Below are positions 1 through 9,930 of a DNA stretch of 64,000 nucleotides, piece after piece. Made by a program: the position numbers and the translations under genes. Within the stretch, counting starts at the first letter, position 1. Every line of letters starts with the position of its first letter. The notes under the pieces were generated by a model. The model was not told the origin of the DNA. It saw only the letters and a program-made list of their open reading frames with translations, and ran no database searches. The stretch comes from Sclerurus mexicanus (lineage: Eukaryota; Chordata; Aves; Passeriformes; Furnariidae), in assembly GCA_013396755.1 (NCBI GenBank), contig VWZF01007235.1, forward strand, positions 1,717,945 to 1,781,944, written 5' to 3'.

Positions 1-108
1 CGGGATCCCCTCACAGGCCCCAGGGACCCCCCAGCCCCGTATCCCCCCCGGGCTCGGCGGAGCCGGGCCGCGTTTCCAGCCGGACGGTTTGTGCGCGCGG
101 ACGGCGCC

Positions 109-147
109 ATGGCGGCCGGGCCGTGCCTTGGGCCCGGGCGGCGCTGA
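109..147 (+). other. Upstream ORF in the EIF2D leader (12 codons)
   Basis: An ATG at 109 has G at -3 and G at +4, a strong initiation context. It reads 12 sense codons to a TGA at 145-147, then 14 bases separate it from the EIF2D ATG at 162. The EIF2D ATG has G at -3 but T at +4, so it is the weaker of the two. The upstream ORF matters only if transcription begins left of 109, which is inferred and not shown. Confidence 0.5.
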
Positions 148-161
148 GGGCGCGGCCCGCC

Positions 162-1132
162 ATGTTCGCCCGGGCGTTCCGCGTCAGGGCCAACACCGCC
201 ATCAAGGGCTCCGACCGGTCAGTGCCCCCGGGGACAGCGGGGACCGGGCCGGGAGGGGCGGGGGGGGGCTCTGCTTTCGCCTCCTGCTTGTGNNNNGGGA
301 GGGGCGGGGGGGGTCTCTGCTTTCGCCTCCTGCTTGTGGTGAACACCCGGCCTGAGCTCGGAGTGTGCGTTTGGCATGGGGGGGGTGCTGTAATTAAGGC
401 AGATTTGGATGAGTTGTTGTGCCTTCTGTGCTTAGTTGTGGCGGCTTCTTGTACGTAAAGTGGCTGCAAGGGAGCTGGAGGGGGGGTTTGGGTAAGGGCA
501 TGGAGAGACAGGGTAAGGGGGAATGGCTGTAAGCTGAAGGAGGGTAGGTTTAGATGGGATATTGGGAAGAAATCCTTCCCTGTGAGAGCGGGCAGGCCCT
601 GGCACAGGGTGCCCAGAGAAGCTGTGGCTGCCCCATCCCTGGAAGTGTCCAAGGCCAGGTTGGACGGGGCTTGGAGCAACCTGGGCTGCTGGAAGGTGTC
701 CCTGCCCATGGCAGGGGGTGGGATGAGATGATCTTTAAGGTCCCTTCCAACCCAAACCATTCTGGGATTCTATAATTCTGCATTGTGTTCCTGAGCAGCA
801 ATGCTGGGCTGGCTCACTGCTCGTTCAGATTCACTTGTTGCTTCTGTGAATGACCACACAAACCCACCCTTGTGCTGGTCATGTAGCCTTAAAATCCAAG
901 TAAACACCCGTTAGAACTGTGGGACGGGGAAATCTGGGTGTCCCTTGCTCTCCCTCTGGCTGAGGGTGATGAGCTGGACAAGTGGAACACTCCGGGGTTT
1001 GTGCTCAGGAGTTCAGAGAGGTACGGAAATCACAGCCCGAAACAGAGACAGAGACAACAAACGGGCTGTAAGCAGATGTTTGAGGAAGATATGAGCAGGG
1101 CAAGTATGTTGGGCCTTTTCCCAGTATTCTCC

Positions 1133-1164
<32 letters not shown>

Positions 1165-4100
1165 ATATATATTCCCTATTTCCCAGTATTCTCCCAGCAT
1201 GCAGATGCTTCATTTGTAAACCTGGACACAAATGCTTCAATATTGTCTGTGAAACAGAGGGAAGTTCATGAATAGCCATCAAAATAGTAACTACTGATCT
1301 AGGAGTTGATGGTCTGGACACCTTTGTAACACATTTGTGATTTTATTACAGGAGAAAGCTACGAAGTGATGTTGCAGCAGCTTTTCCCAACCTTAGTGCT
1401 GAACAGTTGGCTGAGTTTATTCCAAACAAGGAAGAGCTCAATGTCATCAAAATATACTCTCACAAAGGGGAGGCCATCACTGTTTACATGAATCACAGGA
1501 ACCCAATCCTGTTTGAAGCTGAGAAGGCTCTGTATCCAACAGGTACGGGGAGAGGACTGGAATAATCCTCCCTCACTGCTCTACCTTTCCCCAAAATATT
1601 CCCTTGTGTCTGTCTTAAGCACTTATCACTATTTTATCTGTACACTTCAGAATCTTTAGTGCATTTATTCTGCCAAGATCCTTGTGAAATCAGTGGCATT
1701 TCTGTGTGCTTTCTAAAAAAGGAAACAGATGTGCTCTGAGGTTAGAAACCAGGAAACAAGATTTTTAAGCCATAATTTAGCATCTTAGCCCCCATTCTCC
1801 CTTGCTCATTGGAAGGTGTAATTCCAAGAAGCAAGGAATTGGGTTGTCAGTTGCTCTAATATATTCTGTGCTTTTATTTTTCCCATACCTAGTCTTACCT
1901 GTTGCAGTAGCATTTTAGCTCAAAGTGTCTGTGATTTAAGGAAAACACTGCAAATATTTATCTATAACCTTTACAATAATTTACAGGAGCTTGAATTAAC
2001 TAGCAGCTTGTTTTCCTCCATCACATCTGTTAGTTAGCGTGGGATCATTCTAACTTCAGATTTCTTGGTTATCCAAGTAACAGGAGAGTTTAGTCACAGA
2101 GATGGGAAGAAACAACAGCTGGAGACATTTTTTAATGATGCGTTTTAAAATTTGGTTCTGTTTTGAAACAGTGTACACTCTGTGGGTCTACCCAGATCTT
2201 CTCCCTGCCTTTTCAACATGGCCCCCTGTGCTACAGAAACTTGCAGGAGGAGCAGGTAAGAGGACCAGACCTTTGTTACTTTGCACTGCAAAAAGGAGTT
2301 TTTTTGATGTTATCTTTCTCAGTGGCAAAAACGTGTGTGAAACAAGTGTAAAGAATAAGTACTCAAAAGTAATTTGTGATGGTGTCCTAAAAAGGAAAAT
2401 AAACTAGCTGTAAAAAAAGTTTGTGAATGAAACAAAGTAGGGGAAGCTGTTTATGTGCAGCGACTTGTTCCATGTGGGAGGCTCAGATTTGGAAATACAT
2501 TCTCAGGGTGATGAGCAGCTCTGAACTGGGACACAGAACTGCCTGTGCCATTGGTCTGTCTCTTTTATAACTTCCCTGGAGCAGCTGAGTTCCTTTGCTG
2601 CCACCCTGCTTCCTGTCAGTCCCGAGCTGAACTAACTTATCCTGTGGATGAGAAGTGAGTGTATATTGGACCCTGCAGTTGCAATCACTGTCAGGAAAAT
2701 TGTGGATTGTGCAGGTGAGGTTTGAGTTGAATTCCTGGGTTACTGGCTCTACCACCTCATTATGGATCAAGAATAACAAGAAAGGAGTCTATTTTCTGGG
2801 ACCTGCTTTGGATGCAGTTCAGACTCAGGAGAATCAGGTCATTATAAACTTTAAATTGCTGAACTGCTCAAGCAGAAAAAGATTAAATTGCAGCTGCTGC
2901 AGCCTTGGTCTCTACCTGGAAGTGCTCACGTAGGAAGAGATGTCTTTTTCCATTACACAGTATCTCAAGTAGAACTCGGGTCCCTTTGTTTGCTTTTTGG
3001 GAAAATAAAGTGCTTGAATTCGTAGCTGTGATAGACATCTGAGCAAGCCTCGCTGCTGACTTGTAATGACCCAGTTTCTGGGGATAAAAAAAAGACTTGC
3101 TAATGGGGGAAGGACACTGATGAAAGGGCTGTGGATCATTCATCGCCCATGGCAACCAGGCTACCTCTGGGTAGGACCCAAAGATAAGAAGCTGGCCAGG
3201 AGACAATGGCCACAAAGGCAGGGGGAGAGGTAGAGCCACTTCTGAGAGCCACTTCTGAGAAGGGAGAGGAAAGGCATGAGCAGTCCTGTGGGGGGAGCAG
3301 ATTTAGGGAGCATTCAGTTATAAAGAGCAGCATATCAGTGCTTTCTGTGGTATCTCTTCCATGGATTCAGTTATCTCCCATCTGCCCTGGTTCTTTCCAT
3401 AATTCGGTGCTACTCACCTGGTCACACTTTGATTTCTGTCCTTGGCAATGTGGAGCTTTGGTTGCAGTTGCAGAGTTCATTCTAGGTTTGCTGAACGTAT
3501 TTGTGACAGCGAATGGGGGGAAAAGTCTTGTTGTCTTCTTCAGCATACACATTAAATGTGGGATGCTGAGGAAAAATGAGTTGCCTTCCAAAGTGAGTTG
3601 CCTGGAACACAGGTCAGACCAGGAGACAGCAAATAGTTGCTCTGAGGAAGAGCAGGTGCTCTTTACATAATTTGGTGATGGCATCGTGCCATACCTGCAG
3701 CGTGGAAACTGTTCTTTCCTCACATGCCAGTCTGTTCATCGCAGGTGTGGAAAGCTGAAGGAAGCAGGTGTACAGTTTCTGTCCAGATTAGCAAGGAGAT
3801 GGTGAGGGCATCTTCCTGAGAATCCACAGCTGAGTGCAGCTGTTGAGTCAGATCCAGGAGGGTTGGGGCACCAGTGGCCACCTTTAGATAGTCCTCTCTC
3901 CAGGGAGAGAGCTGCTGGGGTAACCTGCCCTTGGACAGAGGAGACTAAATGTGTAGTTCCAGACACATCTCCTAGTTCCTTTCTCTTTCCATGTGATTAA
4001 TGAAGAGTGATGCTCTCCAGGCTGGGAGCTTTTGTGCCTTTCTGTTAAAAACAGTCCCTCAGGCCTGAGGAAGCTCAGCTGTTCTGCAATTTTTGGGATG

Positions 4101-5148
4101 TGCCCAGTACCCTTTTGAATTGGATCCCTTAGTGCACAGGAAAGAAGTGCTGCCTTACAAGGAGAAATAGAGAATCAGGTTTTATGTGCCGTGTGCTCAA
4201 CTCTGAGCAGGCTCGTGTTTCTGCTGAGTAACAGGAGGGATGGGGGTGGAGGAGGCGGTGGCTGAGTCTTTCATTGAGAAATGGATGCGCTTCCCTCTTC
4301 TCTCAGATCTGATGCTGCCAGGAGTTGTGGTGCCATCTGCTGGCTTCCCTCAAGTGGAGCGGGGCACCCTCTGTGCTGTCACCCTCCTGGGAAACAGGTA
4401 CAGAGGGTTCTTTATTTCATATCCTTTTCAGAAACTAAAAATTAATTTTTTTTAAACAGGAAGAATCTGGGGGTTTTCAGGGATTCAAAGCAGAATTGAT
4501 CCCATGCATGTGGTGCACTGTGGACTTTAAAAGTCACAAAAAAAAATCCACTTAATTTTCTGGGTTAGGATATGTTTGAGATGAGATGGACAGCTTTGTA
4601 AATTGGTTCTTTTGGACCTCTTGGGGCATGACTGGTAGATTTGTTCTGTAACAGCAATTTTTTAAACAAAATATTGTATTCTGCACAATTGTCTTTTTGT
4701 CTGTGAGGAAATTCTGAGTGAAGGAGCAGCACTAAAGCTGTTGTTTTTCCCCCACTGCTACTCTCTTTTGGCCATGCGTATACTTTTGGTAATTTATTAA
4801 AAGCAAGAATCTCTCACTGTACAACCTTCACTTCATCCCAGCTGCACATATCCTTGGGATTCTTTGGAAGACTTTACATCCCAGAAAGATAACCATAAAA
4901 TACAGAGATGCTTAGAAAAAACCAGGTTCTAAAGAGCAAGGTCGTTGTGAAAGAAATTCAGTTTATCACAGCGGCACAGCCTGTCTGTCCAACTGCACAG
5001 CCTGTTTGTGGTCCTGCTCTAATTGTCCTTCCTTTCCCAGAGCTCCAGTGGCAGTTGCAGTTGCCACCATGTCCACTGCAGAAATGCTGGCTGCTGGAAT
5101 GAAAGGGAAGGGCTTTGCTGTGCTGCACACTTACCTGGATCACCTCTG
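162..5148 (+). CDS. EIF2D: EIF2D exons 1-5: N-terminal domain and PUA domain
   Basis: Exons 1 and 2 encode residues 1-82, with MFARAFRVRANTAIKGSD followed by RKLRSDVAAAFPNL. This is the MCT1-like N-terminal fold that docks on the small subunit. Exons 3-5 carry the PUA domain, with YTLWVYPDLLPAF, the LMLPGVVVP strand and VAVATMSTAEML. PUA domains bind structured RNA, and in this family they contact the 40S near the tRNA acceptor end. Exon 1 is only 56 bp and is followed by an intron of more than 1.1 kb that contains the assembly gap, a CR1 copy and a long TA repeat. Confidence 0.94.
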
Positions 5149-8100
5149 GTGGGTACATTGGCAGGCCTTTGGGAAAACGTGTCACAGGTCTCACTGTTCA
5201 CTGAAATCAAAATCTGTGCCCAGTAAGACTCATCCGTCAGGTCAGCGTAGTGAATTATTTGGGTACAGCTGAGATATGACCATTATTAAGGTTTCAGCTA
5301 CTTGGTTTTGATGACCACAGTTTCCTGACAGAAGCAGATGCCTGTCCTGACATCTATCCTTTGTATATATTGAAAATAGATGTATATAATTGTTCACTTG
5401 ATTCAGTTCCTTCAGCCTGAGTGTGATGATTATAGAAATGAAGTGAGAACATCCCTGTTACTCTGATTTTAAAAGATCTTGTTTGGTGCCAGGTTGGATG
5501 GAGCCCTGAGAAACCTGGTCTGGTAAGGATTTACATTTGATAATCCTAGACCAGAACTGGGAGAAGGTAGATAAAACTGAGGAAAACCAATGGAAGTGTT
5601 CAAGACCAGGTTGGACTGGACTTGGAGCAACCTGGGCTAGTGGAAGGTGTCCCTGCCTGTGGCAGGGGGTGGAACGAGATGAGCTTTAGGGTTCTTTCCA
5701 ACCCAAATCAGTCTGTGGTTGAACTTTGAATAGTTTTTGCTTATCAGTAGTGAACCGTGCCAATCTCACCTGAATCAATGAGTTGCTCTGCATTTAGATT
5801 CAACTGGTTTGTCCAGTTTTAAATTAAGATTGATGTGGGAACGTAGAGCTTATGGAGGAAGATGAGTTAAAATTAAATTTTATAATTTTGAGAATGCAGA
5901 AGATCTGTGTATCTGCCAGTGCCTTTTTTCAGGGTGACATTTGTTCGTTGTCCTGTGGGGTTCAAAGCAGCCAACAGAAAGCTATGTTATGCTTTTTCTT
6001 CCTTTTATAGGGAATATGGTGACAAATCTTATCCTCCTACCTTAGCTCCCTTGGTCCCAGACTGTGCTGGAGATGAGGAAGAGCAGAAGGGCAAAGAGCC
6101 TGCCAACAGCTCCCCCTCTGACCCAGTGGACACTGGGGATTTGAGCCTCAAGGAGGGACACAATTGTGCAGAACTGCAGGGAAAGGAGGAACTCCATGAG
6201 GACAGAGCTGCAGAACCAGCTGAAACTGCCAGCACAGAGGACCAGCAGGACCCTGAAGACAGCAGGACTCCACGAGGTATTTTTGCACACAAATGAAACC
6301 ACAAATGCCCCTTTGGTTTGCTGAAACCCACAGACAACTCATGGCCTACTTGTCCTCTTTTTCCCTACAGAGCAGATGGATGCTTTATTTAATCAGTGCT
6401 TTTTTCATGCCTTAAAATGCAAAGTAAAGAAGTCAGATCTCCCTCTGCTCACCAGCACGTTTCTAGGAAGCCACATGTTCTCCTGCTGGTACGTGGTACA
6501 AGGGTTGTCTTGGGATTTGTATGCTGGGGTTTGGGCTTTAAAACATAGAGATTGAATGGGATATTTAGGATGAAGTTTTTGACTCAAAAGTAAAATCCAG
6601 TCCTTATCTAAGGTGATCTAAGGTTATGCTCGCTTCTGACATCAAATACTTTGATAAAATATAATCGTCACATCAAATACTTGGATGTAAGGTTTGTCCA
6701 GACCTGGGTGTGCACTTGGTAACCAACCTGAGCTGGCTGACATTTGTTTCAAGATGGTTTAGTCACCTGAATGGCTGTTTTTCTGCCTACAAGAACATCA
6801 GCAGTACTTTCACCCATCATGTTCTATTTATTAGCTTCTTTGAAGTAATTCTTTCTCTGTGTGATTTGTATTTCCACTGTTAAGAGAATTCTAGCCTAAG
6901 TAGCAAGATTTAAGAAGAAATGAAGGGTGACTTATAACTAAAGAGCTTTTTAAAAATCCGTTTGTAGCCCTGCTGGACAACAACTGGACATAAAGAAATC
7001 AAGCTATAAGAAGGTGAGATTTTTCTGTTGTTTTGGGTTTCAGTAACTAAATAAGAAACAGGAGGGGAAAAGTTTGAAGTCAGAGTTGCTCAAGTAAAAC
7101 ACAAAAACCAAAAGCCCTAGAAACTGTTCCTAAAAGCCAGGTTCTTTTTCTCAACTCTCTGTTCCTGTGGGATCCAGGGGGGGAAAGCAGTTGTCCTGAA
7201 AGCATGAGCATGGATGTGTTTGGAATGCAGCTGATGCTCTGAGCCACTATATACTGAGACCTACCAAAGGAACACTTGCTTTTACCCTGTTTTGCAGAGG
7301 CACTCACTGCTCCTTAGCAATTACTGTGTTTAGAGAAGCAAAGGTGTGGGGTGTGTGGTTCTTTTCTATAAAAGGCATTTTTCTGAGTTAGCAAATAACT
7401 TTAGGGTAATCAGAAACACACGAACAACCGTTTAAAATGCTTGACTCCACGTTTCTCATGGTTGCTTCCTTCAGTTCTCTAAATTCCTGCAATGTATGCA
7501 GCAGCAGAAGATCTTACAAGTGAAGGAGCTGAACAAAGGTGTGGAGAGCATTGTGGAAGTGGACTGGAAACACCCAGAGTATGTAGAATATCACAGTCTT
7601 TCAACAAGTTGGTCATCTCTGAAATAAGGGAGTGGAATCTGCTCCTTCCAGCTCCATTTTCTATACTCTGCTTGAATTTCTGAATAGCTGTGGAGCCCTC
7701 ATTTCCTAAAATATGCTCTAGAGGGGTTTTTATACCCTCTTTCTGTACAGGTTAACAATACTCCCAGTGCAGTGGCACTGAAAAGTTTCAATCCCTTTCA
7801 CTCACACCAAACAACCCTTGTTTCAGCATTAAAGCATTTGCAGTACCTGAAGGATTTTCTTCAACCTCTGCTGCCCAAGACAGCAAGAATGAAGACAGGG
7901 AACAAGTGTACCATGCTCCTGAAATCATTCCTCTTTATGGGGTCTCAGCCAAAATGATGCCACTCTTTCAGGAATCTGGACATGGGTAAGCATTGGTGAA
8001 GTACAACAAAACCATGGTTACATGAAGAGAGGGACTAACGAACCTTGAAAGAGGGTGCTCAGATAATGTGAAGAACTCACTTGCCTCCTTTTGCCCTTAC

Positions 8101-9719
8101 CCTGCCTGTTTTGATGTATTTTGGTGGCACTCAGCCTTTCTTCAGCTGAGCATTGTTGTACGTACAAGTTCTCGCCAGGCCCCCTGAGGTCAGGGGGGCC
8201 CTGAGGGTCATCCCCCCAAACCAGGCTCCCAGAACAGAGGGATTGAGAGTCTCTGTAATTACTGCAGTGAGCCTTTAATCTGGTGCACAGCAGCTGAGGT
8301 GTAATAAGAAATCACTTCTTAGCAGATAAATGTCAGTATTGTGCTGTTGGTACCAAATGCAGTCAGGGGTACTTGCTGTTTCTCTCTTAGTGCCAGAACC
8401 CAACACCTAAATACTCAAGTTAAAAATGTTCTTTCTCTTTAGAAAAGGCAGCATCCTCTCAAGCAGCGAGGTGAGAAACATCATCATTAACTATGTGAAG
8501 ACTAACGAGTTGGTTGATGAAACAAACAAAAAGTGAGTTCTCCTCCCCTGTTGCCACAGAAGATGCTGAAATTAGAGGATAAAAGTGAACTGATTCACTT
8601 CTAATGCATGTTTTTGCTTTGTAGCTTAGTGAAGGTGAATGCCATTCTGTGTGACTGCCTGTTAGATAAATCAGAACAAGATGAGATCTCACACCTTAAA
8701 TGGGATGACCTCTTGAGCAGGTGGGTGTTTTCCCAGTGTCCCTTTTCAGAGTTACCCAGGTTTATTGCATGCAACTCAAAGCCATGTTAGGAGCTGTCTG
8801 AGTTTTAACTTCTACTGGTGATACAACAAAAGTAGCCAGAGACCTTCGCTTGCAGGATCTCATTCTTCATTTAATGAGTAGCTACAATTAATTACTGTTA
8901 TAGGGCTTTTCTTTAAATTGTAGCTGGGATGCAAATCTTTGCAGGAGACCATCATTTATTATCTTCCTAAGATACAAATTCTTCTCCCATGTACAATCTT
9001 GGCTTTCATGTAGTTCCAAAATCCTGTGGGAGGCTGCAGTGGAAAAGCACAATTAACTTCAGCCTTGCTGTACTGACTGATTGAGTGTCTCAACTTTGTT
9101 CAGGTGCCTTGACCGACTGCAGTGCTTCCACCAGGTGACATTTTTTGGACAAGAACCTGTTGTGAGGAGAGGAAACATTGAGCCCATCCACTTAAACATA
9201 GAACAGAGATCATCAAATAAGAAGGTAAAAAGAGAACTAAAATTAGGGGCTTGAGCAGAAGCCCACATTCCAAGGGCAGCTTTGTCAGCTTGTTTTTCTG
9301 GGATGAAGGAGCCATGATTTGCTGATACCTCCAGCAGTGGTGTGTGCAATCATTATAAAACCCACAGGTGACAATTATCAAGAACCTTGAGCTGTATGGT
9401 CTGGACCCACAGTGTGTGGCCAATACCCTGCAGCAGAAAGTCCAAGCCAGTGCAACCATCGCCCCAGTACCAGGAGCAAAGGACAGAGTTCAGGTCCAGA
9501 TCCAAGGCAACCAAATCCATCATCTGGCCAAGATGCTGCTCGGTAAGTGGATTCTTGAGCTGGACTGGAGCTGGTTTTCAGCAAGAGTGAGGTTTTGATT
9601 CTTGAGCTGTGACTATTTACCTGAAGGGAACTCTTGGTTGTGTTGCAGAACAATACCAACTACCTCGGAAATACATCCGAGGCCTTGAGAAGGCTCCAAA
9701 GCTTGGCCGGAAGAAGTAG
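162..9719 (+). CDS. EIF2D: Eukaryotic translation initiation factor 2D (ligatin), complete, 15 coding exons
   Basis: EIF2D is a cytoplasmic factor that binds 40S subunits, removes deacylated tRNA and mRNA after termination, and can deliver initiator tRNA independently of eIF2. Coding exons: 162-217, 1352-1542, 2172-2255, 4307-4397, 5041-5148, 6011-6276, 6371-6488, 6968-7013, 7475-7578, 7827-7985, 8443-8532, 8625-8720, 9104-9224, 9368-9542, 9649-9719. Every junction is GT-AG, and the exons sum to 1,776 bp, giving 591 residues plus TAG. Human EIF2D is 584 residues. Domain order as in the family: an MCT1-like N-terminus with PUA (about 92-172), an acidic linker (177-265), a winged helix, SWIB/MDM2 (about 390-475) and C-terminal SUI1 (about 498-572). 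The start is supported by MFARAFRV, a near match to the vertebrate N-terminus. The gene converges with RASSF5 on the opposite strand. Exon 10 could also start at 7,762, but the 7,827 acceptor gives the conserved IKAFAVPE run. Confidence 0.96.
251..338. repeat. 42-bp near-perfect duplication flanking a 4-N gap
   Basis: Positions 251-292 and 297-338 are almost identical 42-mers (one mismatch in the G-run) and sit directly on either side of the four Ns at 293-296. This is the signature of two contig ends that overlap but were not merged, so the duplication is probably an assembly artefact within EIF2D intron 1. Confidence 0.85.
503..778 (+). mobile_element. CR1 LINE, 3' fragment, sense orientation
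   Basis: A truncated CR1 copy with the body motif about GGCAGGCCCTGGCACAGGG, the GGTGTCCCTGCCCATGGCAG box and a terminal GATTCTATAATTCT repeat at the right end. It lies in EIF2D intron 1. Confidence 0.9.
1120..1194. repeat. (TA)n microsatellite bracketed by 13-bp direct repeats
   Basis: Positions 1133-1172 are an almost pure TA tract with one TTA interruption near its centre, able to extrude as a cruciform. The 13-mer CCCAGTATTCTCC occurs at 1120-1132 and again at 1182-1194, on both sides of the tract. It lies in EIF2D intron 1. Confidence 0.9.
5489..5719 (+). mobile_element. CR1 LINE fragments, sense orientation
   Basis: A well-preserved CR1 3' piece spans about 5590-5719 (GGAAGTGTTCAAGACCAGG to CCAACCCAAATCAGTCTGTG). 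A short diverged CR1-like piece precedes it at 5489-5525. Both are in EIF2D intron 5. Confidence 0.8.
6011..6276 (+). CDS. EIF2D: EIF2D exon 6: acidic, low-conservation linker
   Basis: This 266-bp exon (residues 177-265) opens with EYGDKSYPPTLAPLVPD, which matches the family. It then becomes a Glu/Asp/Ser-rich tract without a recognisable fold, for example DEEEQKGKEPANSS. In vertebrate EIF2D the same segment links the PUA half to the winged helix and varies in length. Most of the length difference from human EIF2D falls here or in exon 10. Confidence 0.92.
6371..8720 (+). CDS. EIF2D: EIF2D exons 7-12: winged-helix and SWIB/MDM2 domains
   Basis: Exons 7-9 encode residues 265-354, including EQMDALFNQCFFHALKC, KSDLPLLTSTFLGSHMF and ILQVKELNKGVESIVEVDW, the winged-helix segment. 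Exon 10 begins at 7827 with IKAFAVPE and ends in MMPLFQESGHG. Exons 11-12 give SSEVRNIIINYVKTNELVD and VNAILCDCLLD, the core of the SWIB/MDM2 domain. Exon coordinates: 6371-6488, 6968-7013, 7475-7578, 7827-7985, 8443-8532, 8625-8720. Confidence 0.93.
8178..8200. repeat. GC-rich inverted repeat in EIF2D intron 10
   Basis: The left arm GGCCCCCTGA (8178-8187) is complementary to TCAGGGGGGCC (8190-8200), with one bulged G and a 2-base loop. It stands out as a C/G island in otherwise A/T-rich intron sequence. Confidence 0.6.
9104..9719 (+). CDS. EIF2D: EIF2D exons 13-15: SUI1 domain and C-terminus
   Basis: Exon 13 (9104-9224) encodes CLDRLQCFHQVTFFGQEPVV. Exon 14 (9368-9542) encodes the eIF1-like SUI1 fold, with VTIIKNLELYGLD, PGAKDRVQVQIQGNQIHHL and MLL. 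Exon 15 (9649-9719) closes with YQLPRKYIRGLEKAP and a basic LGRKK tail before TAG. The SUI1 domain occupies the P-site face of the 40S, as eIF1 does, and is required for the tRNA and mRNA handling activity of the family. Confidence 0.95.
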
Positions 9720-9891
9720 GAGAAAAATCTACTGTAAGGTTACTCAGATCTCCTTATTTATAGACGTGTTTTCTGCCAACAAATCAAGGATCATGTACAG
9801 GCCCTGTTCATTCAGAAATGAGTCCTGGGTGTTTACAAGGTCTGGAATTCATTCAAATAATAATATTGCTCCAGGTGTTCATTTTTCATAA

Positions 9892-9910
9892 AAATAAAAA
9901 GCTGAATAAA
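9892..9910 (+). terminator. EIF2D: Poly(A) signals of EIF2D
   Basis: Two AATAAA hexamers lie at about 9892-9897 and 9905-9910, 170-190 bases after the stop codon, followed by a T/G-rich stretch. This predicts a short 3' UTR of about 200 nt ending near 9,925-9,935. Confidence 0.75.
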
Positions 9911-9930
9911 CCCCTTGCTATTGTCCTTTG

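Larger units (their letters stand above)
1..340 (+). promoter_or_regulatory. EIF2D: GC-rich promoter and 5' leader region of EIF2D
   Basis: The left edge is very GC- and CpG-rich and contains the first coding exon at 162-217, the usual picture of a housekeeping CpG-island promoter. No TATA box is evident. The transcription start cannot be read from the sequence. An ATG with strong context lies at 109, upstream of the EIF2D start. A 4-N assembly gap sits inside the island at 293-296. Confidence 0.7.

Noticed and set aside
7751..7826. Starting EIF2D exon 10 at 7,751 or 7,762
   Set aside because: The first frame meets a stop. The second is open but inserts 21-22 residues absent from the family. 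The acceptor at 7,826 gives the conserved HPD-IKAFAVPE join.
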